NCBI RefSeq assembly: GCF_001601575.1
Contig: NZ_LOHZ01000036.1
Span: forward strand, 1 to 64,000
Length of the DNA stretch: 64,000 bases
Source: Thermovenabulum gondwanense
Lineage (GTDB): Bacteria; Bacillota; Thermosediminibacteria; Thermosediminibacterales; Thermosediminibacteraceae
Direction: 5' to 3'
Part shown: positions 45,728 through 54,380 of the stretch, in pieces
How the letters are laid out: every line of letters starts with the position of its first letter
Position numbering within the stretch: position 1 is the first letter of the stretch
Program-made: the position numbers and the translations under genes
Notes under the pieces: generated by a model
What the model was told of the DNA's origin: nothing
Seen by the model: the letters and a program-made list of their open reading frames with translations, nothing else
The model's database searches: none

Positions 45728-46429
45728 TCATTCTCCTAAATAAGCTTTTAATAAATTTTCATCAGACAAAAGCTCTTTACTTGTACCAGATTTTTCAATT
45801 ACACCCGTTGACATAATATAGCCCCTGTCGGCAATTGATAAAGCTTTATATGCATTTTGTTCTACAATGAGTATTGAAGTACCTTTCTTCCTGATTTCTT
45901 TAAGAATGTCAAATATTTGATTAACGATAATAGGCGCAAGGCCCAATGATGGTTCATCTAACAGTAAAAGCTTTGGGTGTCCCATTAATCCCCTGCTTAT
46001 TGCGAGCATCTGCTGTTCTCCTCCGCTCAAAAGACCCCCATACTGATTTTCTCTTTCTTTAAGCCTTGGAAAAAGAGTATAAACCCATTCTAAATCCTCT
46101 TTCACCTTTTTCTTGTCTTTGTTTAAAAATGCGCCAACCATCAGATTTTCATATACCGTAAGTTTAGGAAAAATTTGTCTGCCTTCAGGAACATGTATTA
46201 TACCCATTTTCACGGATTGATATGAGACAGAAGGTATTTTCTTATTATAAAAAAGCACCTCTCCTGAAATAGGTTTCATCACTGAAGAAATTACCTTTAA
46301 AAGAGTTGTTTTACCTGCACCATTAGCGCCCAATACAGCAACTACTTCACCTTCATTTACTTCTAGACTAACACCTCGTAACGCTTTAATTCCTCCATAA
46401 GCAGCATTTACATTTATTACATTTAGCAC
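45728..46429 (-). CDS. livF: Liv-type ABC transporter ATP-binding protein LivF
   Basis: A 233-residue ABC ATPase with Walker A GANGAGKTTLLK, signature LSGGEQQMLAISRGLM, Walker B LLLLDEPSLGLAP and the LivF-specific C-terminus ILIVEQNAYKALSIADRGYIM. It pairs with LivG on the LivHM permeases of a branched-chain amino acid-type (HAAT) importer. It overlaps livG by 7 nt. The family name reflects homology; the cargo in this operon is probably not leucine, since only carbohydrate-type enzymes follow. Confidence 0.93.
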   Translation of the reverse strand: MLNVINVNAAYGGIKALRGVSLEVNEGEVVAVLGANGAGKTTLLKVISSVMKPISGEVLFYNKKIPSVSYQSVKMGIIHVPEGRQIFPKLTVYENLMVGAFLNKDKKKVKEDLEWVYTLFPRLKERENQYGGLLSGGEQQMLAISRGLMGHPKLLLLDEPSLGLAPIIVNQIFDILKEIRKKGTSILIVEQNAYKALSIADRGYIMSTGVIEKSGTSKELLSDENLLKAYLGE

Positions 46430-47199
46430 GACTTATTTTCACCTCCGAGGTAAGCCTCAATTACCTGCTTATCTTTTTGTATCTCTTTTGGTGTACCTTT
46501 TGCAATGGTCTTACCAAAATTTAACACGGTAATTTCGTCGCAAATTGACATTACCACATCCATGTGATGTTCAATCATTAAAATTGTCAAATCAAATTTT
46601 TCATAAACATATTTTATAAAGCCTACTAATTCTTTAGATTCTTCTTTATTCATACCCGCAGCAGGTTCATCTAACAAAAGCAGCTTCGGCTTTAATGCAA
46701 GAGCTCTTGCAATTTCAAGCTTTCGTTGATGTCCATAAGGTAAATTTCCAGCTTTTTCTACCAGTCTATCACCGAGACCAACAATATTCAGCAACTCTAA
46801 ACAAGTTTCCCTAATATGTTTTTCTTTCGATTTAAAATGCCCAAAATGAGTCACTGCAGTCAATAAATTGTAATTTGCATCTTTATGAGCTGCTATTAAT
46901 ACATTTTCTAAAACACTCAGCTGTGAAAAAAGCCTAATATTTTGAAATGTTCTCCCTATTCCTAAATTTGCAATTTCATATGGTTTTTTCCCCGTAATAT
47001 CTTCATTATTAAATAGGACTTTGCCAGAATCTGGTTTGTATATACCGGTAATAAGATTAAAAATAGTGGTTTTCCCCGCCCCATTTGGACCTATAAGGCC
47101 GTGAATTGAGCCTTTTTTAATATCTATATTAAAATTATCGATGGCACATACTCCGCCAAACCTTTTCACAAGAGAATTAATTTCTAAAACTTGGCTCAA
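46423..47199 (-). CDS. livG: Liv-type ABC transporter ATP-binding protein LivG
   Basis: A 258-residue ABC ATPase: Walker A GPNGAGKTTIFNLITG, signature LPYGHQRKLEIARAL (the LivG-type variant of LSGGQ), Walker B LLLLDEPAAGMN, and IEHHMDVVMSICDEITVLNFG. The signature and H-loop context distinguish it from LivF. It overlaps livM by 4 nt, which implies coupled translation of the transporter subunits. Confidence 0.93.
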   Translation of the reverse strand: MSQVLEINSLVKRFGGVCAIDNFNIDIKKGSIHGLIGPNGAGKTTIFNLITGIYKPDSGKVLFNNEDITGKKPYEIANLGIGRTFQNIRLFSQLSVLENVLIAAHKDANYNLLTAVTHFGHFKSKEKHIRETCLELLNIVGLGDRLVEKAGNLPYGHQRKLEIARALALKPKLLLLDEPAAGMNKEESKELVGFIKYVYEKFDLTILMIEHHMDVVMSICDEITVLNFGKTIAKGTPKEIQKDKQVIEAYLGGENKSC

Positions 47200-48077
47200 C
47201 GTGCCATCACTTCCTTTCGTTTGCGCATTATAAAGTCTTTTATTCTTTTAATTGTTTCAAAAGATAACTCTTTATAGCCCATCAAACCATTGGGCTTTAA
47301 AATTATTATTAATACTACTGAAATTCCGTATAAAAGCATTCTGTAATTTGCAACAGCACGTAAAATTTCCGGAAGTAAAGTTAATATAGTCGTTGCTATA
47401 ATTGAGCCTGTAATACTACCTAAACCACCAATGACTACAGTAATGGTAAGCTCAGCTGATTTATCAAGATTAAACATTCCTGGTGTAATAAACATGAAAT
47501 AGTGGGCAAACAATGCACCAGCAAGTCCTGCAAAAACCGCACTAACAGTAAAAGAAAGTAGTTTAAAATAAGTAGTATTAATGCCTACAGCTTCAGCCGC
47601 CAATTCTTGTTCACGTATTGCCATAATATTTCGCCCGTATTTCGAAGTAATCAAGTTTCTTGTAATAATAATGCAAATGATGACAGCAATTACAACAACA
47701 GTTAAGTCCGTTTTTTGTGGAATTCCCGCATATCCCCTTGCACCACCAGTAATAGGATCCAAAAATTCAATCAAAACTCTTACGCATTCTCCAAATCCTA
47801 AAGTTGTAATTAGGAAATAATCTCCCTTTAAACCTAAGGTGAGTTTCCCCAGAGCAAAACTTATCAAAGCTGCAACCAGCATTCCTCCAAATATTGAAAT
47901 TATAAAAGGAGTATGGTATTTTGTTGTTAGGATGGCGGATGTATATGCTCCGACTGCCATAAACCCTGCATTTCCGAAAGAAAAAAGTCTAGTAAATCCG
48001 GTCAATACCGAGACGCCCAATACAGCAATTATATTTATTCCAACTAAAATAATTATTCCTTCTAAATAGCTTGACAT
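47196..48077 (-). CDS. livM: Liv-type ABC transporter permease LivM
   Basis: A 293-residue permease with eight or more hydrophobic helices. The LivM pattern is present: LFSFGNAGFMAVGAYTSAIL near the N-terminus, and the cytoplasmic coupling loop RNIMAIREQELAAEAVGINTTYFKL followed by GLAGALFAHY and TVVIGGLGSITGSIIATTIL. It forms the translocation path with LivH. Confidence 0.93.
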   Translation of the reverse strand: MSSYLEGIIILVGINIIAVLGVSVLTGFTRLFSFGNAGFMAVGAYTSAILTTKYHTPFIISIFGGMLVAALISFALGKLTLGLKGDYFLITTLGFGECVRVLIEFLDPITGGARGYAGIPQKTDLTVVVIAVIICIIITRNLITSKYGRNIMAIREQELAAEAVGINTTYFKLLSFTVSAVFAGLAGALFAHYFMFITPGMFNLDKSAELTITVVIGGLGSITGSIIATTILTLLPEILRAVANYRMLLYGISVVLIIILKPNGLMGYKELSFETIKRIKDFIMRKRKEVMAR

Positions 48078-48093
48078 TTAAACACCTACCTTT

Positions 48094-48966
48094 TTAAGCT
48101 TTATCCTGTACTTCTATGCCAAAAAGCCCCGTTGGTTTAAATAAAAGTATTGCAATTAAAAGTCCAAATGTAAATAAATCTCTCAATCCAGAAATAACAA
48201 AACCTGATATAAAAACTTCCATAATCCCGATAATTAATGCACCAATTATAGCTCCTCTTACACTCCCAAGTCCTCCAAAAACTGAGGCAATAAATGCTTT
48301 CAAAGATACATTCCCCATTTGAGGATATACAGTATACTTTAGCCCTAAAAGAACACCTGCTGCACCTGCTAAAGAACCTGCTAAAAAGAAGACAAGGGCT
48401 ATATAGTAATCTATATTTATACCCATTAAAGATGCTGTGTTTAAATTTGTAGATGCAGCTCTTACAGCAAGCCCGAATTTGGTTTTATTTATCAAAAACT
48501 CTAATAAAATAACTGCAATTAACACAATACATAAGGAAATTAAATCTAAAACTCCGAGTTTTATATTTCCTATGGCTATTGCTTTTACCGGAATTACAGG
48601 AGGAAATGTCCTAAATTTAGGTCCTATAAAAACTATTACCATGTTTTGAAAAGTAACAGACAGACCCATCGCTGCAATCATTAAAAACATTGTTGGAGCT
48701 TTATTCTTGCGAATTTGCCTATAGGCTAATCGCTCATTCATTATACTAATAAGACCTGCTCCTAATATCGCTGCAATACATGATAAATAAAAAGGTAGTT
48801 TAGCAGAGGCAACACATAAAAATCCGATATATGCGCCGAGCATTGCAACATCGCCATGTGCCCAGTTTGAAAAGCCAAGCAAACTATATATTAAAGCATA
48901 TCCCGTTGCCATTAACGCGTATATACCGCCAATAGAAATTCCATTAACCAATTGTTGTAAAAACAT
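48094..48966 (-). CDS. livH: Liv-type ABC transporter permease LivH
   Basis: A 290-residue permease with LivH signatures: QQLVNGISIGGIYALMATGYALIYSLLGF at the N-terminus, a coupling segment FGLAVRAASTNLNTASLMGIN, and a C-terminal SVFGGLGSVRGAIIGALIIGIMEVF repeat of the LivM-like block. It is separated from the binding-protein gene by a stable intergenic hairpin. Confidence 0.93.
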   Translation of the reverse strand: MFLQQLVNGISIGGIYALMATGYALIYSLLGFSNWAHGDVAMLGAYIGFLCVASAKLPFYLSCIAAILGAGLISIMNERLAYRQIRKNKAPTMFLMIAAMGLSVTFQNMVIVFIGPKFRTFPPVIPVKAIAIGNIKLGVLDLISLCIVLIAVILLEFLINKTKFGLAVRAASTNLNTASLMGINIDYYIALVFFLAGSLAGAAGVLLGLKYTVYPQMGNVSLKAFIASVFGGLGSVRGAIIGALIIGIMEVFISGFVISGLRDLFTFGLLIAILLFKPTGLFGIEVQDKA

Positions 48967-49005
48967 TTTCCATCACCTTTTTCTGCATAATGGCTTTTTT
49001 TATTC

Positions 49006-49034
49006 GCGAGAGAAAGCCACGGGCTTTCCCTCGC
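49006..49034. repeat. Stable intergenic hairpin between livK and livH
   Basis: GCGAGGGAAAGCC pairs with GGCTTTCTCTCGC (13 bp with one G-T or mismatch) around a CGT loop, without a T run on the minus strand. Such hairpins downstream of binding-protein genes often protect the 5' segment of the mRNA and allow a surplus of binding protein. The plus-strand side is followed by ATTTTTCTTT, so the hairpin could only terminate plus-strand transcription, for which no gene is present. Confidence 0.6.
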
Positions 49035-49051
49035 ATTTTTCTTTATTTAAG

Positions 49052-50221
49052 TTATGGAGCAAAATCCCCAACATATTCAAATTTTCCACCCGAAACTTTG
49101 TAAATGCTGCAGGGTTTTTCAGGATTATGTGTTTTTGGATCTACATTTATTGCACCCATCAAACCTTTAAAATCTTTTGTATTTTCAAGAGCATCTCTTA
49201 GAGCTACCGGGTCCACTTTCCCTGCTCTTTCAAGTGCATCTTTTATCCAGTAAAGCCCGTCTCTACCAAACAAAGCCTCAGTTTCCGGATTTATGTTGTA
49301 TTCCTTTATGTAGCTTTCAGCAAAAGGCTTTGTTATGGGATTTGCAAAAGAAGGTTGTGATGTATAATAACATCCTTCTAAAGCAGGTCCTGCCATTGTT
49401 AAAAGTTCCTTTGAGTCCCAACCATCACCACCGAGGAAAATTGATTTTATCCCGAGTTCCCTTGCCTGATTTGCTATTAATGCTACATCTTTATATATCC
49501 ACGGTATTAAAATTACATCAGGATTTAATGGAGCAATTTTACTCAATTGAGCCCTAAAATCATTATCACCCGAGTGAGCATCAACTTTTATAAGAACTTT
49601 TCCACCATCTTTTTCAAATTGTTTTATAAAGAATTCAGTTAAACCTGTGGAGTAGTCTGAACCTATATCAGTTATTACCGCAGCAGTTTTTGCTTTTAGT
49701 TCATTTAATGCAAAACTTGCAAGTACTTTTCCTTGGAATGGATCTATAAAACCTATTCTAAAAGAGTAAGGACGAAGATTTCCGTTTTCATCTACTGTAA
49801 CTTTGGGATTTGAAGCAGCAGTAGCTATAAGAGGAATTTTTTTCGAATCTGCAATAGGAGCCATTGCTATATTACAGCTGGAAAAGTTTGTGCCCACCAC
49901 GGCAATAACCTTTTCTTCATCTATAAGCCTTTTTAAAGCATTAACCGAATCTACAGGGTTACCCTTGCCATCCATGCCTACAATTTCAACTTTTTTGCCC
50001 AGTATACCGCCTTTTTCATTTATTTCTTTTGCAGCCAATTTCATACCATTTAATCCTGCTTGACCCCATACAGCTGTATCACCCGATAATGCACCGACAT
50101 ATCCTATCTTTATTACATCATCTTTTGCTTGTTTTGAACCGCATCCTGAAAAAATACCCATTAAAAAAATCAAAACCGTTGTAAACGCAAGAACTTTAAT
50201 CCATTTTGAATTTTTCCTCAT
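49052..50221 (-). CDS. livK: Liv-type ABC transporter substrate-binding lipoprotein
   Basis: A 389-residue extracytoplasmic binding protein. The signal peptide ends in the lipobox FSGC (Cys27). The mature part is a Peripla_BP_6 fold with KIGYVGALSGDTAVWGQAGLNGMKLAAKEINEKGG, GTNFSSCNIAMAPIADSKKIPLIATAASNP and GLYWIKDALERAG. This family binds amino acids, amides, urea, and aromatic or other small acids. The first gene after the regulator, it probably defines the inducer and cargo, but specificity cannot be told from these motifs. Confidence 0.92.
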   Translation of the reverse strand: MRKNSKWIKVLAFTTVLIFLMGIFSGCGSKQAKDDVIKIGYVGALSGDTAVWGQAGLNGMKLAAKEINEKGGILGKKVEIVGMDGKGNPVDSVNALKRLIDEEKVIAVVGTNFSSCNIAMAPIADSKKIPLIATAASNPKVTVDENGNLRPYSFRIGFIDPFQGKVLASFALNELKAKTAAVITDIGSDYSTGLTEFFIKQFEKDGGKVLIKVDAHSGDNDFRAQLSKIAPLNPDVILIPWIYKDVALIANQARELGIKSIFLGGDGWDSKELLTMAGPALEGCYYTSQPSFANPITKPFAESYIKEYNINPETEALFGRDGLYWIKDALERAGKVDPVALRDALENTKDFKGLMGAINVDPKTHNPEKPCSIYKVSGGKFEYVGDFAP

Positions 50222-50266
50222 TGTATTTTTTGTCCTCCTTTTTTGATAATTTAAGATATTAAAAAG

Positions 50267-51232
50267 TTATTGCCCACCTCCTTTTGCCTCAATCTCTAAA
50301 ATTTTTTCGGCAGTCATTTTATCAGTAACAAGAACCTTTGGTATTTTGGCCTTTAATGCCCCTAAAATAGCTTCTGCTTTGTTGATTCCACCTGCGATAC
50401 ATATAACTGTCCTTATTTTTTTTAGATCCTCAAGTTCTATACCTACAATTAAATCGTCAAGATCTTCATTGCAGGGGGTTCCATCCAGTTTAAAAAAATG
50501 CATACACACATCGCCAACCGCATTTCTTTTTAACAATTCCGAATGCCAGCTGCTTGAAAGGTGTCCTTTTTTGAACAATAGAGATTCTTTTTCCATAGTA
50601 CCAATGCCTACAAGTGCAATGGTCGCATTTTTACTCATCTCTAAGACATTCTTTATATTATTATCAAGTAAAAGTCCTTTTTTTACTTCAGGATTTGCCA
50701 CAACCGCAGGACAATAAAATAATACAGGAGAACTGTTAAAAACCTGACTTAATCTTTTCGCAAGTTCCACCGCTTCAATATTTTCCTGCCCATTATTTAT
50801 TCCCCCAACTAATTGCACTATTTTTGTCCCTTCCACTCCAAAGGGTTGCAATTGTTTTACCATTTCATAGAGAGTTTGCCCCCACGAAATCCCGATTATA
50901 TCCGCAGGAGTAACTATTCTCTTTAAATAATCGCAGGCTGCTTGTCCAAGTAAAGATAACAAATTATCTTTATCCTCTTGTTCTACATTAACTATAATTG
51001 CCTCTTTTAATCCGAATCTTCTTTCAAATTCGAGCTCAAGACTGTTACAGGATACTATAGGTTGTTTAATACTGATCTGCACTATCCCCATGGTTTTTGC
51101 TTCATTTAAAATCCTAAATACCTTAGATGGAGATAGATTAAGTTGTTCTGCAATTTCCTTTTGAGTTTTTCCTTCTATGTAGTACAAAGTAGCAATTTTT
51201 GATAATAAACGTTCCATATCATTCCATATCAT
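50267..51232 (-). CDS. SorC/DeoR-family sugar-binding transcriptional regulator
   Basis: A regulator of about 321 residues. The N-terminal helix-turn-helix (residues about 8-45) is YIEGKTQKEIAEQLNLSPSK with VFRILNEAK. The C-terminal sugar-phosphate-binding domain (about 55-321) has IIGISWGQTLYEMV, LVGGI, VVANPEVK and LVTDKMTAEKIL. SorC proteins bind a phosphorylated sugar or polyol intermediate and control the operon they head. The start ATG 51232 (MIWNDME) has GAGGCGG upstream; ATG 51262 has no such site. A palindrome at 51285-51298 is a possible operator. Confidence 0.9.
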   Translation of the reverse strand: MIWNDMERLLSKIATLYYIEGKTQKEIAEQLNLSPSKVFRILNEAKTMGIVQISIKQPIVSCNSLELEFERRFGLKEAIIVNVEQEDKDNLLSLLGQAACDYLKRIVTPADIIGISWGQTLYEMVKQLQPFGVEGTKIVQLVGGINNGQENIEAVELAKRLSQVFNSSPVLFYCPAVVANPEVKKGLLLDNNIKNVLEMSKNATIALVGIGTMEKESLLFKKGHLSSSWHSELLKRNAVGDVCMHFFKLDGTPCNEDLDDLIVGIELEDLKKIRTVICIAGGINKAEAILGALKAKIPKVLVTDKMTAEKILEIEAKGGGQ

Positions 51233-51284
51233 ATGACCGCCTCTTTTTAAAAAATTTATCATTAAAAATCAAATATGCAAAATT

Positions 51285-51298
51285 TTTCATTGATGAAA
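51285..51298. promoter_or_regulatory. Palindrome upstream of the SorC gene, possible operator
   Basis: TTTCATTGATGAAA is a perfect 6-bp inverted repeat around TG, 53-66 nt upstream of the regulator start, in an otherwise AT-rich region (51240-51374) with several TATATT/TATAAT-like elements and no single clear promoter. An operator here would give autoregulation; this is inferred. Confidence 0.45.
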
Positions 51299-51374
51299 TT
51301 TTTTATATAATATATTATTCTATATATTTTTTTATTTACCTTCTTTTTCACGAAAAAATTTTTTATAAAAAAAA

Positions 51375-51390
51375 TACCCCGTTGAGGGGT
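51375..51390 (-). terminator. Terminator of the COG4091 oxidoreductase gene
   Basis: Minus-strand ACCCC-TCAACG-GGGGT-type hairpin (ACCCCTCAACGGGGT) followed by ATTTTTTTTATAAAA, 27 nt after the stop codon. It separates the gutA-COG4091 unit from the SorC operon. Confidence 0.75.
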
Positions 51391-51416
51391 ATATAAATTA
51401 ATAAATACATAAGCTA

Positions 51417-52715
51417 CTATTTAAAAATTTTTTCCTGCAGCCTTCTCAAATTAAGTATTGTCGAGTTCTCATCAAGCTCCACATCATCGTAGGTTATAAC
51501 ACTTCCCTTTTTTACATCTTTTTTTAATACCGTGTTTTTATTTACAAGACCTATGGGCAGAGCCCTTTCCTTTTTTGCATTTTCACAGGTGTCAATAAGG
51601 CCGTAAATAGTATAGCCTCCAATCCCATCCAACCTTTCACCTTTTTTCAAATCTTTTTTTGCAACCGTTATCGTTTCGGAAACTGGTTTTCCCCTTGGTG
51701 CTATGGTAGGTTCTTTGTAAAAATAGGCCCTGGCTATGGAAATGGGAGTTTCCAAACTGGTAAGGTGATAAGGCCTGTAAAAAACGTAATTTGGCCCTTT
51801 ACCCATAGAAAGGTATTCCAACTCTTCCTTAATTATCTTAGACCCGGTAGAAACTACTACAAAAACGCCGGGGGCTATGCCTTTTACAAATTCTACTACA
51901 CCGGTTTTTTCAAGAATGCCTCCCTGTTCCTTCAGTGAAAATATATCGGGCAAATCTTCCACTTTTCCTTCCGGCCCAATTAACCCCCTTTTTGTTGGCA
52001 GAAGGCCTGTAGCATTAGAAACCGCTGTTAATTCTACCATTGTCTTTGTACCATCTACAAAAGAAGTGAGCATTTTAGGATTCATGTTAAATTTTTCAGC
52101 TTTTTTAATTATGTCCATATCTCCGGGAGTTGCATCGCGATTTAAAGGATTATTTTTCCCCTTACCTGCAGCTATTATTTCAAACCCCATAGCATCTGCA
52201 AAATCATAAAGCTCTTTAATTGCACCCGGTTCATCTCCCGCAGATACCGTATAAACCACATCGGCTCTATCCGCCATTTTTTTTAAAATTGCTCCCACCG
52301 TCACATCCGTTTCCACATTCAACATAACCACATGTTTCCCGTTATTTATTGAATTAAAGGCGATATTGGCACCCGCTTCCGTTACGCCCGTAGCATCAAC
52401 GACCACATCTATTGAATTAGAACCGGTTATGTGGGTGTAATCATCAGTGATGGCAAAATAACCGCGATTTACTATAGAATCCAATTCTTTTTCATTGGAA
52501 GCAAATTTTATATCTTCCTCTTTTACACCGGCCAAAATATAAGCTAACCTGGCTTCGTTTAAATCGTGATCGCATACACAGGAAGCTACCATGCCTTTCA
52601 AAAAACAAAGCTGGGAGACAAGTCCTCTCCCCATTTGCCCTGCTCCCACTATACCTACTCTAATCTTTTTCCCCTCTTCCTCCAATTTCAAAAGCTTCTG
52701 CTTTAAATTCAGCAT
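51417..52715 (-). CDS. COG4091-type oxidoreductase with C-terminal SAF domain
   Basis: A 432-residue NAD(P)-dependent protein of the 'predicted homoserine dehydrogenase' group. The N-terminal Rossmann fold has VGIVGAGQMGRGLVSQL (about 20-36), DVVVDATGVTEAG near 105 and MLNVETDVTVG. The C-terminal ~90 residues (RGKPVSETITVAKKDLKKGE to ITYDDVELDENS) form a SAF domain like that of sialic acid synthase or FlgA. The reaction is unknown. Homologues of this group often accompany polyol or tetrose utilisation genes. It follows an orphan glucitol EIIA by 15 nt and is cotranscribed with it. Confidence 0.8.
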   Translation of the reverse strand: MLNLKQKLLKLEEEGKKIRVGIVGAGQMGRGLVSQLCFLKGMVASCVCDHDLNEARLAYILAGVKEEDIKFASNEKELDSIVNRGYFAITDDYTHITGSNSIDVVVDATGVTEAGANIAFNSINNGKHVVMLNVETDVTVGAILKKMADRADVVYTVSAGDEPGAIKELYDFADAMGFEIIAAGKGKNNPLNRDATPGDMDIIKKAEKFNMNPKMLTSFVDGTKTMVELTAVSNATGLLPTKRGLIGPEGKVEDLPDIFSLKEQGGILEKTGVVEFVKGIAPGVFVVVSTGSKIIKEELEYLSMGKGPNYVFYRPYHLTSLETPISIARAYFYKEPTIAPRGKPVSETITVAKKDLKKGERLDGIGGYTIYGLIDTCENAKKERALPIGLVNKNTVLKKDVKKGSVITYDDVELDENSTILNLRRLQEKIFK

Positions 52716-52730
52716 TGAACTCTCCTTCCT

Positions 52731-53093
52731 TTATTCGCCTTCTACACGTATTTTATCTCCCAGAAAAATGTTCGGTAAAAATTTATCCTCTAAATGGATG
52801 TATCCCGGAAGTTCCGGTGTACTGCTGCCGTCAAACTTGAAAACACAGTGACCGATTTTTCTGATATTATTGTTTGCCTGTTCTCCCACCGCGGTAACTT
52901 TATAGGGTACTTCCTTGAAATATATGGTATCACCTGCAGAAATATCTTTTTTGAGTTCAGATTTCGTATGAGTGATTGATATTTCTTTTAGTTCTAAAGG
53001 ACAATCTTCATCAAAAATAATTAATACCTTTTGTTTAAGATATTCCACTACCAGCTCACCTATTCTGTTAACCATTACCTCATACTTGACCAT
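52731..53093 (-). CDS. Orphan glucitol/sorbitol-type PTS EIIA
   Basis: A 120-residue protein matching the GutA/SrlB EIIA family. Matching features are MVNRIGELVVEYL near the N-terminus, the probable phosphorylation site His42 in SITHTKSEL, VTAVGEQANNNIRKIGHCVFKFDG in the middle and GYIHLEDK near the end. No glucitol EIIB or EIIC is in the window. It may donate phosphate to a permease elsewhere, or sense PTS state for the attached oxidoreductase. Ribosome binding site GGAGG lies upstream of the start, and it has its own promoter. Confidence 0.85.
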   Translation of the reverse strand: MVKYEVMVNRIGELVVEYLKQKVLIIFDEDCPLELKEISITHTKSELKKDISAGDTIYFKEVPYKVTAVGEQANNNIRKIGHCVFKFDGSSTPELPGYIHLEDKFLPNIFLGDKIRVEGE

Positions 53094-53151
53094 AAAAAAC
53101 CTCCTCGCATTTATAAGGTTTATATCTTTTCCGCTTCCTTTTGTTAATTTT

Positions 53152-53180
53152 ATTATAAAAAGCCATTTTTATACAGTCAA
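53152..53180 (-). promoter_or_regulatory. Sigma-A promoter of the gutA-COG4091 unit
   Basis: Minus-strand TTGACT (53175-53180) and TATAAT (53152-53157) with a 17-nt spacer. Confidence 0.75.
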
Positions 53181-53213
53181 TTTTACAAAATTTTTGCTTT
53201 TATTAAAACAAAA

Positions 53214-53230
53214 TGCCCTATTTAAGGGCA
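53214..53230 (-). terminator. Terminator after the saccharopine-dehydrogenase-like gene
   Basis: Minus-strand TGCCCT-TAAAT-AGGGCA hairpin followed by TTTTGTTTT, 20 nt after the stop codon. Confidence 0.65.
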
Positions 53231-53249
53231 AGTTATAAAGAGCATTTTT

Positions 53250-54380
53250 TCATGATTTTACTATACTTTCATTATAAATGACACCTTTTTCTCTTAAACC
53301 CTTTAGTATTTCCTCAAAAACCCGGTCCTCCATTCCCAAATACTCGGGAGGACATACACCTTTTTTATCGTATAATCCCTTTGCAAGTAACCTTACAACA
53401 ACCGAACAAGTATATCCAGTAGTTCTTGCCATAGAAGTGACCTTCATCACATCATCAAAGTAATCCACCAGGTCATATATGTAAGATATCATTTCCCCAT
53501 CTTTCTTACCTTTTACGGTAACCCTCATAATTGTAAAATCTTTCTCCCCATCCTTTAACTTCCACATCGGGAACAACAATTTAGCCGTTAATTCAATTGG
53601 TTTTACTTTTACTCCATTTACTTCAACTGGATCATTCGCAAAAAATCCTGTTTCTCTTAACATTTTCATTTTTTCTGCATGGCCGGGGTACCTTAAAGTT
53701 TTTTCTTTCATATTGGGAATGTTCAAGGTGTATAAAAGTGAACGCAGACCGTCAGTATTAAAAGCTTCCAAGGTGCCAATCGGAGGAAAATCTACAAGTT
53801 CTATCTCCGAAAGAGCAGGCTTTTCCACTATTTCCCCGTTAATTTTCATTCTTGCCGGCCTCATATACTCATCAATGGTATCCAAAGGCGAAAAAACCAG
53901 TTTGTACTCGTAAGGCCAGTACCTTGACTGTGGTAATCCGCCTACCAGTATTTCGCAATATTGAGTTTCATCCAGCATTTTTGTCACATGGCCAATTAAT
54001 ATATTGCTCATACCCGGGGCCACACCGCAATCAATGACAGCGGTGACATTATTCTCCTTTGCAAGATCATCCAGTACAATACAATCTTCAGGAGCAAAGG
54101 AAATATCCACTATATTCTTTTTAGCTTCTATAACCTGTTTTAACATATTAAAACCTAAAAAACCCGGTACCGCACCCACTACCAGATCAAAATCTTTTAC
54201 CGTTTCTTTAATTGCATTTTCTTTCGAAAAATCAATTTGAAGTGTGCCTACCCCGGCCAATTCATTAATTCTTTTCAGAGCTTCTTCACTTCTATCTGCT
54301 ACGGTTACATCAAAATCCCTGGATAAATCCCTTGCTATTAAACTTCCTACAAGTCCGGCTCCCAGCACTATAATTTTCAT
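53250..54380 (-). CDS. Saccharopine dehydrogenase/lysine 6-dehydrogenase-like protein
   Basis: A 376-residue NAD(P)-dependent enzyme of the saccharopine dehydrogenase family. The N-terminal motif is KIIVLGAGLVGSLIARDLS with an acidic end to strand 2 (VTVADRSEE). Further on are DLVVGAVPGFLGFNMLK and VIDCGVAPGMSNILIG, as in bacterial lysine 6-dehydrogenases and LYS9-like proteins. It may deaminate lysine at the epsilon position or reduce a related imine; no lysine genes are close by to settle this. It has its own promoter region and terminator, so it looks like a single-gene unit. Confidence 0.82.
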   Translation of the reverse strand: MKIIVLGAGLVGSLIARDLSRDFDVTVADRSEEALKRINELAGVGTLQIDFSKENAIKETVKDFDLVVGAVPGFLGFNMLKQVIEAKKNIVDISFAPEDCIVLDDLAKENNVTAVIDCGVAPGMSNILIGHVTKMLDETQYCEILVGGLPQSRYWPYEYKLVFSPLDTIDEYMRPARMKINGEIVEKPALSEIELVDFPPIGTLEAFNTDGLRSLLYTLNIPNMKEKTLRYPGHAEKMKMLRETGFFANDPVEVNGVKVKPIELTAKLLFPMWKLKDGEKDFTIMRVTVKGKKDGEMISYIYDLVDYFDDVMKVTSMARTTGYTCSVVVRLLAKGLYDKKGVCPPEYLGMEDRVFEEILKGLREKGVIYNESIVKS

